This document shows, piece by piece, positions 46,948 to 56,152 of a DNA stretch of 64,000 nt (positions are counted from its first letter, which is position 1; every line of letters begins with the position of its first letter). A program made the position numbers and the translations under genes. The notes beneath the pieces were generated by a model. It saw only the letters and a list, made by a program, of their open reading frames with translations. It searched no databases and was not told where the DNA came from. Source of the stretch: Aquisphaera insulae (GTDB lineage Bacteria; Planctomycetota; Planctomycetia; Isosphaerales; Isosphaeraceae); the NCBI RefSeq assembly GCF_011064615.1, contig NZ_JAALJH010000007.1:1-64000 (forward strand), written 5' to 3'.

Positions 46948-47450
46948 TATTGATCGACCGCGAACAGGACGTGTCGCCCCTCGGCCGCGGCCCTGAGGTA
47001 GAGCCGACGGACGTCCTGGAACCATTCCCACGTGTAGCCGAAATCCTCCTCGTCGGGCGGCATGCCGTAGCGGCCCTCGTCGATGGTGTAATACCTCCGA
47101 CGGAACTCCTCCTCGGTGACGCCCGGCAGCGCGGCCGCGATGTCGCGGACCTGCTCGGGGGTCTTCAGGCTCAGGATGTAATCGTCCTCGGTGTAGAGCA
47201 ACTCCCCTGCGAGTATCACATGATTCAGCGGATAGTCCCCGCCGTCCCAGGTCAGTTCCCCGTCGGCGAGGCAGCGATGCATCGCGTCCCAGGCCTTGTC
47301 GCTTCGGGCCAGGAACTCCTCGCGCCCGGAAAAGTAGGTGTCCTCGAGATACTCGACGACGTAGTCAATCCGGGCCCGCTCGCTCGTCAGGGAGCGCAGG
47401 TGCTCGACCTCGGCGGCAATCAGCGCGAAATGAACGCCACGACACGCCAT
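46947..47450 (-). CDS. DUF1877 (YfbM-type) family protein
   Basis: From the ATG at 47450 the product begins MACRGVHFALIAAEVEHLRSL and continues with YLEDTYF, DKAWDAMHRCLADGEL, YPLNHVILAGELLYTEDDYILSLKTPEQVRDIAAAL and EDFGYTWEWFQDVRRLY. This order of blocks is that of the DUF1877/YfbM family, which has no established function; some members occur near polymorphic-toxin immunity loci. About 167 residues is normal length. A GGGATGGGG element precedes this ATG; another in-frame ATG lies at 47465. Confidence 0.85.
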   Translation of the reverse strand: MACRGVHFALIAAEVEHLRSLTSERARIDYVVEYLEDTYFSGREEFLARSDKAWDAMHRCLADGELTWDGGDYPLNHVILAGELLYTEDDYILSLKTPEQVRDIAAALPGVTEEEFRRRYYTIDEGRYGMPPDEEDFGYTWEWFQDVRRLYLRAAAEGRHVLFAVDQ

Positions 47451-47648
47451 CGAGCCCCATCCCATTCCACCAACGCCGTACGCCGCCGCGCGCGGCGGGA
47501 CGTCCAGGTCGCGACGAGATCATGATCCCGCGTCATCCTCCCCTGGGCTACCCCATTCTTATCCGCTTCCGGCTGTCCTAGGATGGTGGACGGAAGCTCG
47601 ACGATCCCGGATCGCCGGGGCTGGCTCACCGATGTGAGGTCGCTTGCC

Positions 47649-48938
47649 ATGTCGCGAACGCGTCAATTCCTGACCCTGGTCGGTTGCGCACTGCTGGGAA
47701 TGATCGGCTCAACAGCCCTCGCAGAGGATCCGCCTTATCCGCTCGTCACCGCGACCGAATGCCGGCCGCGGGACGGGCTGCCGAACTTCCTGGCGAAGGC
47801 CCGCACGCCCGGGGCCGGGGTGAAGGTGGCGTACCTCGGCGGCTCGATCACGGCGCAGGACGGGTGGAGGCCGAAGACGCTCGCGTATTTCAACAGGACC
47901 TACAAGGATGCGAGGTTCTCCGAGATCAACGCCGCGATCGGCGGGACCGGGTCGGACCTGGGGGTGTATCGGCTCGGGCAGGACGTCCTCGATCGGGGAC
48001 CCGACCTGATGTTCGTGGAGTTCGCCACCAACGACGGCGGGGCGCCGCCGGACCAGATCCGGAAGTGCATGGAGGGGATCGTCCGGCAGACGTGGAGGGC
48101 GTTGCCGGGCTGCGATATCTGCTTCGTCTACACGCTCACCGAGTCGGCCGCCGGCCCGATGCTCGAGGGGAAGTTCCCGAGATCGGCCAGCGCCATGGAA
48201 GCGGTCGCCGACCATTACGGCATCCCGACGATCCACATGGCGATGGAAGTCGCGAAGCTCGCGAAGGAGGGCCGGCTCGTCTGGGCCGGGCCGCTGCCGG
48301 GGGCCTCGGGGAGGGTCGTCTTCGCCAACGACGGCGTGCATCCCTACCCGGAGACCGGCCACGAGCTCTACCTCCAGGCGATCGTCCGATCCCTCGGGCC
48401 GATCGCCGTGGCTTCGAGGGCCGCCAGGCCGCATGCGCTCGGCCCGCCGCTCTCTCCCGGCAATTACGAGAAGGCGACGCTGATCCCCATCGAGGAGGCC
48501 GTGCTCTCCCCGGGCTTCACGCCCGTCGACCTGAAGGCCGATGCCGAGTACAGACACTTCCGCGGGCGGTTGCGATCGCTCTACCGGGGGACGCATCCGG
48601 GAGATTCGATCACGTTCAAGTTCAAGGGGACGAGCGCGTCGATCTACGACATCATCGGCCCGAGCGCCGGCCAGGTGATCGTCACGGTGGACGGCCGACC
48701 GTCGCAGGTCGTCCGGCGGTTCGATGCCTTCTGCCTCTACGATCGGCTGGCCACGGTCCCCATCGCCGCCGACCTGACCGACACGATCCACGAGGTCAAG
48801 GTTGAGATCGATTCGCACGAGCCGGACCGGATCAAGATCCTGGGCGAGGAGGCGAGGAAGATCCAGCGGCCCGAGCGGTTCCGGGGCACGAACTTCTACC
48901 CCGGCGCGATCCTGGTCGTCGGGGAGTTGGTGAGATAG
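47649..48938 (+). CDS. Secreted SGNH/GDSL-type hydrolase
   Basis: The 429-residue product has a signal peptide (FLTLVGCALLGMIGSTALA) and an SGNH fold. VAYLGGSITAQ supplies the Ser nucleophile block, FSEINAAIGGTGSDLGVYRL the glycine block, LMFVEFATNDGG the Asn block, and NDGVHPYPETGHELY the Asp-His pair. The C-terminal 150 residues form a beta-rich extension. The family contains esterases that de-acetylate polysaccharides. It is convergent with a second SGNH gene; the 70-bp gap shows no hairpin. Confidence 0.85.
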   Translation: MSRTRQFLTLVGCALLGMIGSTALAEDPPYPLVTATECRPRDGLPNFLAKARTPGAGVKVAYLGGSITAQDGWRPKTLAYFNRTYKDARFSEINAAIGGTGSDLGVYRLGQDVLDRGPDLMFVEFATNDGGAPPDQIRKCMEGIVRQTWRALPGCDICFVYTLTESAAGPMLEGKFPRSASAMEAVADHYGIPTIHMAMEVAKLAKEGRLVWAGPLPGASGRVVFANDGVHPYPETGHELYLQAIVRSLGPIAVASRAARPHALGPPLSPGNYEKATLIPIEEAVLSPGFTPVDLKADAEYRHFRGRLRSLYRGTHPGDSITFKFKGTSASIYDIIGPSAGQVIVTVDGRPSQVVRRFDAFCLYDRLATVPIAADLTDTIHEVKVEIDSHEPDRIKILGEEARKIQRPERFRGTNFYPGAILVVGELVR

Positions 48939-49008
48939 ACGCACCTCGATCCTGTCCCCCCTGGCCCTCCTCCTTATCCCTCTTCTGGATGCCTCGGTAT
49001 CCCTGCGG

Positions 49009-50283
49009 TCAGCTCGCCTTCCGTATGACGAAATGGAACGGCCGCGGCTTCACCAGGGCGCGCTGGAGGTCCTCGATGCGGGCGTTGATCTCGGAATCCA
49101 TGGCGTGGAGGCGGTCGCGGTCCGGGTGATTCGGCAGGTAGTGGTCCAGGAAGAGGCGACCGGCGGACATCTTGTCGCGGCCCTGGGTCATGTCCTGGAG
49201 GATCCACGCCTGGGCGTCCCAGGGGCCGCCGGGCTGCCAGCCGTCGGATGTGGCGGAGGCGAGGCTCTCGGACTTCGCGAGCTGCTCGTCGGTCCAGGTC
49301 CCCAGGCCGCGGCCGTCGACCTCGATCGCGTATCGCCCGTGGGGCAGCCCTTTCACCGCGAGCATGTACCGGTTCAATTCGTCGGGGATGGGAATGAACC
49401 GGAAGTTCAGGGCCCCGAAGAGGCCGAAGTTGATCGGCGAGCCCTCGTCCAGGCGGTCGAACTCGAGGCGGTCCAGGCCGCCGGTCAGGCCCGTCACCTT
49501 GCAGCCGCGGGCCTCCGCCAGGCGAGGGCCCGCGGCCTCCACCGCGAGGTCGACCGAGGAGACCTCCGCGGGCGCGTCCAGGCCCTTGATGATGGCGAAG
49601 GCCATGGCGAGCTGGCCCAGGTCGTTGAGGTGGATGCCGTCGGCGACGTGGAGAGACTGTTTGTCCTCGGGCTTCGCCCCCTCGTTCGCCTTGATGACCT
49701 TCCTCTGGATCGCGTGCATTGCGCGATGGACGTCGATGGAGTGCTCGCCCAGCTCGTGGGCGATGGCCATGCCGTCGTCGCACATCTTCTGAAGATAGCC
49801 GCGCTCGGCGGTGTCCGGGTTCTCGGCGGTCGCGGCGGCGGAGCAGATGTAGACCCGGACCTTGCGGGCCTTCGCGCGCTCGACGATGCCGCGGATCGAG
49901 TCCAGGTAGGTCTTTCGGTGGGCGTCGTCGGCGCGCGTGCCCCAGCCGATGTCGTTGATGCCGTAGGCGACGATGAGCACGGTCGCGCCCTTGTCGAGGG
50001 CGTCGCGATCCAGCCGCTTCAGGCCCCCTTCGGCGGTGTCGCCTCCCCAGCCGGCGTTGAGGAAGTGGACCTTGCGATCCGGGAACCGGAGGAGCGTGTA
50101 ATTCTCCACGATCCGGCCGAACGTCCGGGCGCCGGTGATGCTGTCTCCCAGGAAGACCACGGTGTCGCCGTCGCGGAGGGCGAAGTCCGCGGCGGATGCC
50201 CGCCGCGAGCCGATGCCGGCGATCAGCGTCGCGGCGAGGATCAGGGGCGCGGCGCGACGGGAGAGGCGGCCGAGATCGGACAT
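49009..50283 (-). CDS. Secreted SGNH/GDSL-type hydrolase
   Basis: The 424-residue product has a signal peptide (APLILAATLIAGIGSRRASA) and SGNH motifs: TVVFLGDSITGARTF (Ser), FLNAGWGGDTAEGG (Gly), VLIVAYGINDIGW (Asn) and VADGIHLNDLGQLAMAF (Asp-His). It is a different subfamily from the neighbouring hydrolase, closer to planctomycete sialate-esterase-like or GDSL-lipase proteins, with a C-terminal beta region. It probably removes acyl groups from glycans outside the cytoplasm; the substrate is unknown. Confidence 0.85.
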   Translation of the reverse strand: MSDLGRLSRRAAPLILAATLIAGIGSRRASAADFALRDGDTVVFLGDSITGARTFGRIVENYTLLRFPDRKVHFLNAGWGGDTAEGGLKRLDRDALDKGATVLIVAYGINDIGWGTRADDAHRKTYLDSIRGIVERAKARKVRVYICSAAATAENPDTAERGYLQKMCDDGMAIAHELGEHSIDVHRAMHAIQRKVIKANEGAKPEDKQSLHVADGIHLNDLGQLAMAFAIIKGLDAPAEVSSVDLAVEAAGPRLAEARGCKVTGLTGGLDRLEFDRLDEGSPINFGLFGALNFRFIPIPDELNRYMLAVKGLPHGRYAIEVDGRGLGTWTDEQLAKSESLASATSDGWQPGGPWDAQAWILQDMTQGRDKMSAGRLFLDHYLPNHPDRDRLHAMDSEINARIEDLQRALVKPRPFHFVIRKAS

Positions 50284-50420
50284 CGTCGGGCTCCGGCGGA
50301 GGTGGGCCGTCGTGCTTCGGCCGCCAGGACGGCTTCTCAGGCGTTGGCGGCGGCATTATTGTGAGTCTATTCATCGATCGCAGGAAATGCTCCGTCAACT
50401 TGCCATGCAAATTTCCCGCC

Positions 50421-50444
50421 CGGGCCGGGTCGCATCCCGGCCCG
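50421..50444 (+). promoter_or_regulatory. Hairpin in the leader of the PVC cytochrome gene
   Basis: A perfect 9-bp stem (CGGGCCGGG/CCCGGCCCG) with a TCGCAT loop ends 28 bases before the ATG at 50473. It lies in the divergent region between an SGNH hydrolase and the cytochrome gene, so it would be in the cytochrome leader RNA rather than a terminator of an upstream gene. Confidence 0.4.
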
Positions 50445-50472
50445 ACTCGAACCCATCACCACGGATCGCCCC

Positions 50473-53400
50473 ATGACCCGATCACCGTTGCGAACGCCTT
50501 CGGCCATTCGGCCCGCGGTGCTCTTCCTCGGCTTCACCTTCGCGATCACGGTCCTTCCGGCCCGTTCTCCGGCGGCCGACACGCCGCCGGATCAGGGCAA
50601 GCCTTACAACCCGACGATCGCCGCCGCCTCGGACGAGGGCGAGAAGGCTATACGAGGCTTCAGGGTGCCTGAGGGCCTGAAGGTTGAGCTGTACGCCGCC
50701 GAGCCGCTGCTGGCCAACCCGGTGGCCTTCTGCTTCGACGAGAAGGGGATCATGTATGTCGCCGAGACCTTCCGCCACAGCGCGGGGGTGACGGACACTC
50801 GCGGACACATGAACTGGCTGGATGCCGACCTCGCCTGCCGGACCGTGGCCGACCGCGTGGCGATGTATCGGAAGTACCTGGGCAAGGCGTTCGAAAGCTA
50901 CAAGGTCGAGCACGAACGCGTCCGCCGGGTCGTCGATTCGAACGGCGACGGCAGGGCCGACGCCGCGACGGTCTTCGCCGACGGCTTCAACGACCCGGCC
51001 GCCGGCATCGGCGCGGGCCTGCTGGCGCGCGGGCCGGACGTCTGGTACACGTGCATCCCCTGGTTCTGGCGGCTCCGAGATCCCGGCGGCACCGGCAAGG
51101 CCACCGAGAGGATCCTCCTGCACGAAGGCTACGGCGTCCACGTCGCGTTCCTCGGCCACGACCTGCACGGCCTGCGGCTCGGTCCCGACGGGCGGCTCTA
51201 CTTCAGCATCGGCGACCGCGGACTGAACCTGAAGACGCGAGAGGGGCGTGACCTGACAATGCTGGACACCGGCGCCGTGCTCCGCTGCGAGCTCGACGGC
51301 AGCCGCCTGGAGGTCTTCGCCACCGGCTTGCGGAATCCGCAGGAGCTTGCCTTCGACGAGTACGGCAATCTCTTCACCTGCGACAACAACTCCGACGGCG
51401 GCGACCGCGCTCGCTGGGTCCACGTCGTCGAGGGGGGCGACAGCGGCTGGCGGATCGGCTATCAGTTCATGGAGCGGGCCTACCCACGAGGCCCCTGGAA
51501 CGAGGAGAAGATGTGGCAACCCGGGCCCGCCGCCGAGATCGGATACATCGTCCCGCCGCTCCTGAACATCTCCGACGGCCCGTCCGGCCTGACCTATGAC
51601 CCCGGCGTCACCGCGCTGCCCGAGAAGTACAGGAACCACTTCTTCCTCTCCGACTTCCGCGGCGGCGCCAGCAGCAGCGGCGTCCGGAGCCTGGCGCTGA
51701 AGCCGAAGGGGGCGTCGTTCGAGGTCATCGAGCCGGAGCAGTTCGTCTGGCGGATGCTGACCACGGACGTCGACTTCGGGCCCGACGGCGGGCTCTACAT
51801 CTCGGACTGGGTGGAGGGCTGGGACAAGCCCAACAAGGGCCGCGTCTACCGCGTCGCCGCCCCCTCCCGAAAGGACGAACCGGCCGTGAAGCAGGTCCGC
51901 GAGCTGCTCGCCGCCGGCATGGCGAAACGATCGGTCGCGTATCTCGTCGCGCTCCTCTCCCACGCCGATATGCGGGTCCGACAGGAGGCCCAGCTCGAGC
52001 TGGCGGCCCGCGGCGATCGCCAGGCACTGGTCGCCGTCGCGAGCGGCAGGGGGGGCAGCCGCATGGCGCGGATCCACGCCGCCTGGGGGCTCGGGCAGAT
52101 CGCCCGCAAGTCTCCCGAGGGGATCCGGGCCGAGGTCGAGCCCTTGCTGGCCGACCCCGACGCGGAGGTCCGCGCCCAGGCCGCGCGGGTGCTCGGCGAG
52201 ATCGGCGATCCGGCCGCCGGCCACGCGCTGATCGCCCGCCTGGGGGACGAGTCCCCGCGCGTCCGGTCGTTCGCCGCGATCGCCGTGGGCCGGCTGGGGC
52301 CGCCCGAGGCCGCCCCGGCCCTGCTGAGGATGCTCCACGAGAACGACGATAAGGATCCGTACCTCCGCCACGCCGGCGTGATGGGCCTGGCCGGCCTGAA
52401 GGATCGCTCCCCGCTCCATGCGGCCCGCAAGGATCCGTCGCGGGCGGTGCGTCGGGCGGTCCTGGTGGCGATGCGTCGCCATGCCGATCCGGAAGTCGCG
52501 GGCTTCCTGGACGACGCCGATCCGAGCCTCGTGCTGGAGGCCGCCCGGGCGATCAACGACGTCCCGATCGCCGAGGTGTTCCCCCGGCTGGCGGCCCTGC
52601 CGGTCACGTCGCAGTCGCCGCTCCCGCTCCTCCGGCGGGTGGCGAACGCCGCGTTCCGGCTCGGCGGCCCCGAGCGGGCGAGGACGCTCGCCGCGATGGC
52701 CGGGCGCGGCGACCTGCCGGAGAAGGCCCGGATCGAGGCCTTGACGATGCTCGGCCAGTGGGCGAAGCCCTCGGGGCGCGACCGCGTCGTCGGCCTCTGG
52801 CGGCCGATCCCGGGGCGTCCCGCGACGGAGGCCGCCGACGCGCTGCTCGCGGGCCTGGCGCCGCTCCTCTCCGGCGGCTCGGGCCACGTCCGCGCGCAGG
52901 CGATGCGGGCCGTCGCCGACCTCGGCATCCAGGACGCGGCCCCGCGGCTGGTCTCGCTCGCCCGCGACGCGAAGGCCGCGGACGACGTCCGCGCCGAGGC
53001 GATCAAGGCGATCGTCTCGCTGAACGCCTCCGGCCAGCCCGAGCTGGCGCGGGACCTGGTGGCCTCCGGCGGGCCGAGGGTCCGCGTCGAGGCCGTACGG
53101 ATCCTGTCGAAGGCCGATCCGGCCGCCGCCAAGGCCGCGGTGGAGGCGATCCTCGCCGACGGCTCGGCCGTCGAACGTCAGGGGGTCCTCGCGATCCTCG
53201 GCGAGGGGCACGACCCGGCGGGCGAGGCCGTCCTCCTCGCCTGGCTCGACCGCCTGGCCGCGGACAAGGTCCCGGCGGAGCTGAAGCTGGACGTCATCGA
53301 GGCCGCCGGCCGGCGGAAGTCGCCGAAGCTCGCCGAGAAGCTGAAGGCTTATGAGGCGAAGAAGCCGAAGGACGACCCGCTCTCTCCGTATCGCGAGGCC

Positions 53401-53847
53401 CTCGTCGGCGGCGACGCCGCGCGTGGTCGCGAGATCTTCCTGAGCAAGGCGGAGACGACCTGCCTCCGCTGCCACAAGGTCGCGCTCGAAGGGGGCCACC
53501 CGTTCGGCGGCGAGGTCGGCCCGGATCTCTCGAACGTCGGCGGCCGCCAGCCGCGGGATTACATCCTCGAGTCGATCGTCGTCCCCGACCGCAAGATCGC
53601 CGAGGGCTTCGAGTCCGTCGTCCTGGCGCTGGCCGACGGCAAGATCGTCACGGGCGTCCTCCGCGGCGAGGATCCGAAGTCCATCCGCGTCATCACCCCC
53701 GAGGGCCAGGCCCTGACCGTCGCCAAGGACGACGTCGAGGACCGCAAGCGCGGGCCGTCCCCCATGCCGGGCGACGTGATCACGAAGCTCTCCAAGCAGG
53801 AGCTACGGGACCTCGTCGAGTTCCTGTCGGGGTTGAAGGCGAAGTGA
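50473..53847 (+). CDS. PVC-type heme-binding protein: beta-propeller dehydrogenase-like, HEAT repeats, cytochrome c
   Basis: The product has 1124 residues. The signal peptide is FLGFTFAITVLPARSPAA. Residues about 60-475 are the membrane-bound dehydrogenase-like propeller (GFRVPEGLKVELYAAEPLLANPVAFCFDEKGIMYVAET, GLRNPQELAFDEYGNLFTCDNN). Residues about 480-960 are HEAT-like repeats (VRAQAARVLGEIGDPAAGHALIARL). Residues about 975-1115 are a planctomycete cytochrome-c domain with CLRCH at 997-1001 and the SIVVPDRKIAEGFESVVLALADGKI block. It is likely periplasmic and takes part in electron transfer from an unknown substrate. Its last 45 bases overlap a convergent small gene. Confidence 0.9.
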   Translation: MTRSPLRTPSAIRPAVLFLGFTFAITVLPARSPAADTPPDQGKPYNPTIAAASDEGEKAIRGFRVPEGLKVELYAAEPLLANPVAFCFDEKGIMYVAETFRHSAGVTDTRGHMNWLDADLACRTVADRVAMYRKYLGKAFESYKVEHERVRRVVDSNGDGRADAATVFADGFNDPAAGIGAGLLARGPDVWYTCIPWFWRLRDPGGTGKATERILLHEGYGVHVAFLGHDLHGLRLGPDGRLYFSIGDRGLNLKTREGRDLTMLDTGAVLRCELDGSRLEVFATGLRNPQELAFDEYGNLFTCDNNSDGGDRARWVHVVEGGDSGWRIGYQFMERAYPRGPWNEEKMWQPGPAAEIGYIVPPLLNISDGPSGLTYDPGVTALPEKYRNHFFLSDFRGGASSSGVRSLALKPKGASFEVIEPEQFVWRMLTTDVDFGPDGGLYISDWVEGWDKPNKGRVYRVAAPSRKDEPAVKQVRELLAAGMAKRSVAYLVALLSHADMRVRQEAQLELAARGDRQALVAVASGRGGSRMARIHAAWGLGQIARKSPEGIRAEVEPLLADPDAEVRAQAARVLGEIGDPAAGHALIARLGDESPRVRSFAAIAVGRLGPPEAAPALLRMLHENDDKDPYLRHAGVMGLAGLKDRSPLHAARKDPSRAVRRAVLVAMRRHADPEVAGFLDDADPSLVLEAARAINDVPIAEVFPRLAALPVTSQSPLPLLRRVANAAFRLGGPERARTLAAMAGRGDLPEKARIEALTMLGQWAKPSGRDRVVGLWRPIPGRPATEAADALLAGLAPLLSGGSGHVRAQAMRAVADLGIQDAAPRLVSLARDAKAADDVRAEAIKAIVSLNASGQPELARDLVASGGPRVRVEAVRILSKADPAAAKAAVEAILADGSAVERQGVLAILGEGHDPAGEAVLLAWLDRLAADKVPAELKLDVIEAAGRRKSPKLAEKLKAYEAKKPKDDPLSPYREALVGGDAARGREIFLSKAETTCLRCHKVALEGGHPFGGEVGPDLSNVGGRQPRDYILESIVVPDRKIAEGFESVVLALADGKIVTGVLRGEDPKSIRVITPEGQALTVAKDDVEDRKRGPSPMPGDVITKLSKQELRDLVEFLSGLKAK

Positions 53848-54132
53848 GGCTCGATTCGACCGGATCGGTCCGGCGGCCCCGGCGAACGGCCTATGCCTCT
53901 CGAGCAACCGTTCCGCGTCCCGCAGGGCTTTCTCCCGGGCCGGAAGAAACACGTTCCTCACCCAGTCGCGATGGGGCGGAACCGGCTTGCCGTCCCTCGT
54001 CTTCGGAACGAAGACGGGACGGAAGCCGTGCCAGTCCGCATGGGCTCCGCTCTCCAGGTACTCCCGCCCCCTGGTGATGGCCTCTTCGAGCGTGTTGATG
54101 CGCTCCAGGATGGCCCTTTCCTTGGGATTCAT
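53803..54132 (-). CDS. Small conserved hypothetical protein
   Basis: The 109-residue product starts MNPKERAILERINTLEEAITRGREYLES and continues HGFRPVFVPKTRDGKPVPPHRDWVRNVFLPAREKALRDAERLL, a helix-loop-helix pattern with an ordered composition unlike a random frame. The ATG at 54132 is chosen because GGAG lies about 8 bases upstream; another ATG lies at 54138. The last 45 bases are antisense to the end of the PVC cytochrome gene. No function is recognised. The gap to the GH32 gene (about 220 bp) is divergent and shows no clear site. Confidence 0.65.
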   Translation of the reverse strand: MNPKERAILERINTLEEAITRGREYLESGAHADWHGFRPVFVPKTRDGKPVPPHRDWVRNVFLPAREKALRDAERLLERHRPFAGAAGPIRSNRASLRLQPRQELDEVP

Positions 54133-54355
54133 GGGCATGCTCCGGATCGGGTTTCAGGAATCGTCAAGGCGGCCATATCAGCACAAGTCTACCATGATCG
54201 GCGGCCGGCGTTCGATTGGCGAGAAGGCCGGGGCTCGGCGGCTGACGGAATTCGTCGCCGACCGTCCCGCTTGGGGAGCGATCTCGCCGCTCCGGCGGGC
54301 TAAGATGGGGCGCCGTCGGCATGAGACCTCCCGCCGTCACTGACGAGTTCCAGCC

Positions 54356-56035
54356 ATGAGACTTCGCACCATTGCTCTGCCCCTGTTCGCCGTGGCCCTG
54401 ATCGTCTCGCCCTCGCCGGCACGGGTACGCGCCGCGGATGACGCGCCGAGGCGTGAGATCGCGATCGCGCATCGATATCTGCATCTCCCCGTCCGCAATG
54501 GGGCGGCCAAGCGGAGGCTACAACTGGTCGTGGACGGGAAGGTCGCTCGGGACTTCGAGATCGAGCTGGACGGCGAGCGGCCGGACCTGGTGGTCTTCGA
54601 CGACGTGGACGAGTACCGCGGCAAGACGATCCAGGTCCGGGGGGTCGGCAACGTCGAGGGGCTGAGCAAGGCCCTCGAGGCGATCACTCAGGCCGATGAG
54701 ATCCCCGACCCGGCCAATCTGTATCGCGAGGCGGGCCGGCCGCAGTTCCACTTCACCTCGCGCCGGGGCTGGCACAACGACCCCAACGGGCTGGTCTGGC
54801 AGGACGGGAAGTATCACCTCTTCTACCAGCACAATCCCTATGGGTGGAGCTGGGGCAACATGCACTGGGGGCATGCGGTCAGCCCGGACCTGGTCCACTG
54901 GACCGAGCTCGGCGACGCGATCCGGCCCCGCGAGTACAACGACTGGGTCTTCTCCGGCAGCGCGGTGGTGGACCACGCGAACACGAGCGGCTTCCAGGCC
55001 GGTGCGAATCCGCCGCTGGTCGCCGCCTTCACGAGCACCGGCCGCGGCGAATGCATCGTCTTCAGCAACGACGGCGGCAAGACCTTCGCGGAGTACGAGG
55101 GGAACCCGGTCGTCAAGCACAACGGCCGCGACCCGAAGCTCGTCTGGTACGCGCCGGGCAAGCACTGGGTGATGGCCGTCTATGACGAGGGGAAGGACCG
55201 CCAGAGCATCGACTTCTACACGTCCACCGACCTCAAGCACTGGACGAAGCAATCCCGGATCGACGGCTACTTCGAGTGCCCCGACCTGTTCGAGCTGCCG
55301 GTGGACGGCGACGCCTCGAAGACGCGATGGGTCCTCTCCGCGGCCGACGGCAAGTACGCCCTGGGGGACTTCGACGGCAAGGCCTTCCGCGTCAGCTCCG
55401 GGCCGGAGAAGCTCCAGAACCGCTACGGGAACTACTACGCCGCGCAGAGCTTCAGCGACGTGCCGGACGGCCGGCGGATCCAGGTCGGCTGGGGCAACGG
55501 CGTCACGTTCCCGGGCATGCCCTTCAACCAGCAGATGACCCTGCCGACGCGGCTCACGCTGCGGACGGCCGACGGCGGCATCCGCCTCTTCGCCGAGCCC
55601 GTGGCGGAGATGGAGGCCCTCCGCGGGGCGAAGCACGAGTGGACCGGCCTGACGATCACGCCGGGGAGCGAGGAGACGTCGCAGGAGATCACCGGCGACC
55701 TGCTCGAGATCCTCGCGGATCTCAGGCCGGCGAAGGCGGGGACCATCACGCTGAACCTTCGCGGCACGCTGGTCACCTACGAGGCGGCGAAGGGAGAGAT
55801 CTCCTGCAAGGGCGTCCGCGCCCCGCTCTCGCCCAAGGACGGCCGGATCCGCCTGCGGATCTTCGTCGATCGCGGCTCCGTGGAGGTCTTCGGCAACGAC
55901 GGCCGCGTGGCGCTCTCCGTCGCCACCGGGGCCAACGGCGCCGGCAAGCCGCTCTGGATCTCCGGGGCCGGCGAGCCGTTCGAGGTGCCGTCGCTGACGG
56001 TGTACGAATTGAGGTCGGCCTGGCCGTCGCGTTGA
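54356..56035 (+). CDS. Secreted glycoside hydrolase family 32 (fructan hydrolase/beta-fructosidase)
   Basis: The 559-residue product has a signal peptide (TIALPLFAVALIVSPSPARVRA), a roughly 110-residue N-terminal beta region, and then the GH32 five-bladed propeller. The three catalytic acids are visible: nucleophile Asp142 in WHNDPNG, stabilising Asp259 in GRDPK, and acid/base Glu307 in YFECPDLFELP. The C-terminal beta-sandwich contains RLRIFVDRGSVEVFGNDGRVALS, typical of the family. It hydrolyses terminal fructose from levan, inulin or sucrose; the exact linkage cannot be read. It precedes the rhamnose genes by 117 bp. Confidence 0.92.
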   Translation: MRLRTIALPLFAVALIVSPSPARVRAADDAPRREIAIAHRYLHLPVRNGAAKRRLQLVVDGKVARDFEIELDGERPDLVVFDDVDEYRGKTIQVRGVGNVEGLSKALEAITQADEIPDPANLYREAGRPQFHFTSRRGWHNDPNGLVWQDGKYHLFYQHNPYGWSWGNMHWGHAVSPDLVHWTELGDAIRPREYNDWVFSGSAVVDHANTSGFQAGANPPLVAAFTSTGRGECIVFSNDGGKTFAEYEGNPVVKHNGRDPKLVWYAPGKHWVMAVYDEGKDRQSIDFYTSTDLKHWTKQSRIDGYFECPDLFELPVDGDASKTRWVLSAADGKYALGDFDGKAFRVSSGPEKLQNRYGNYYAAQSFSDVPDGRRIQVGWGNGVTFPGMPFNQQMTLPTRLTLRTADGGIRLFAEPVAEMEALRGAKHEWTGLTITPGSEETSQEITGDLLEILADLRPAKAGTITLNLRGTLVTYEAAKGEISCKGVRAPLSPKDGRIRLRIFVDRGSVEVFGNDGRVALSVATGANGAGKPLWISGAGEPFEVPSLTVYELRSAWPSR

Positions 56036-56152
56036 AGCCCTCGTCGTCGGCGGGACTCGCCCCTGGAATGGGCGTGACCGCCGTGAGAGAATTCGCACGA
56101 TGCAGGTGGATCCGAGGCGATCGCCCGCGGTCCCTCTCCGAAGGACGACACG

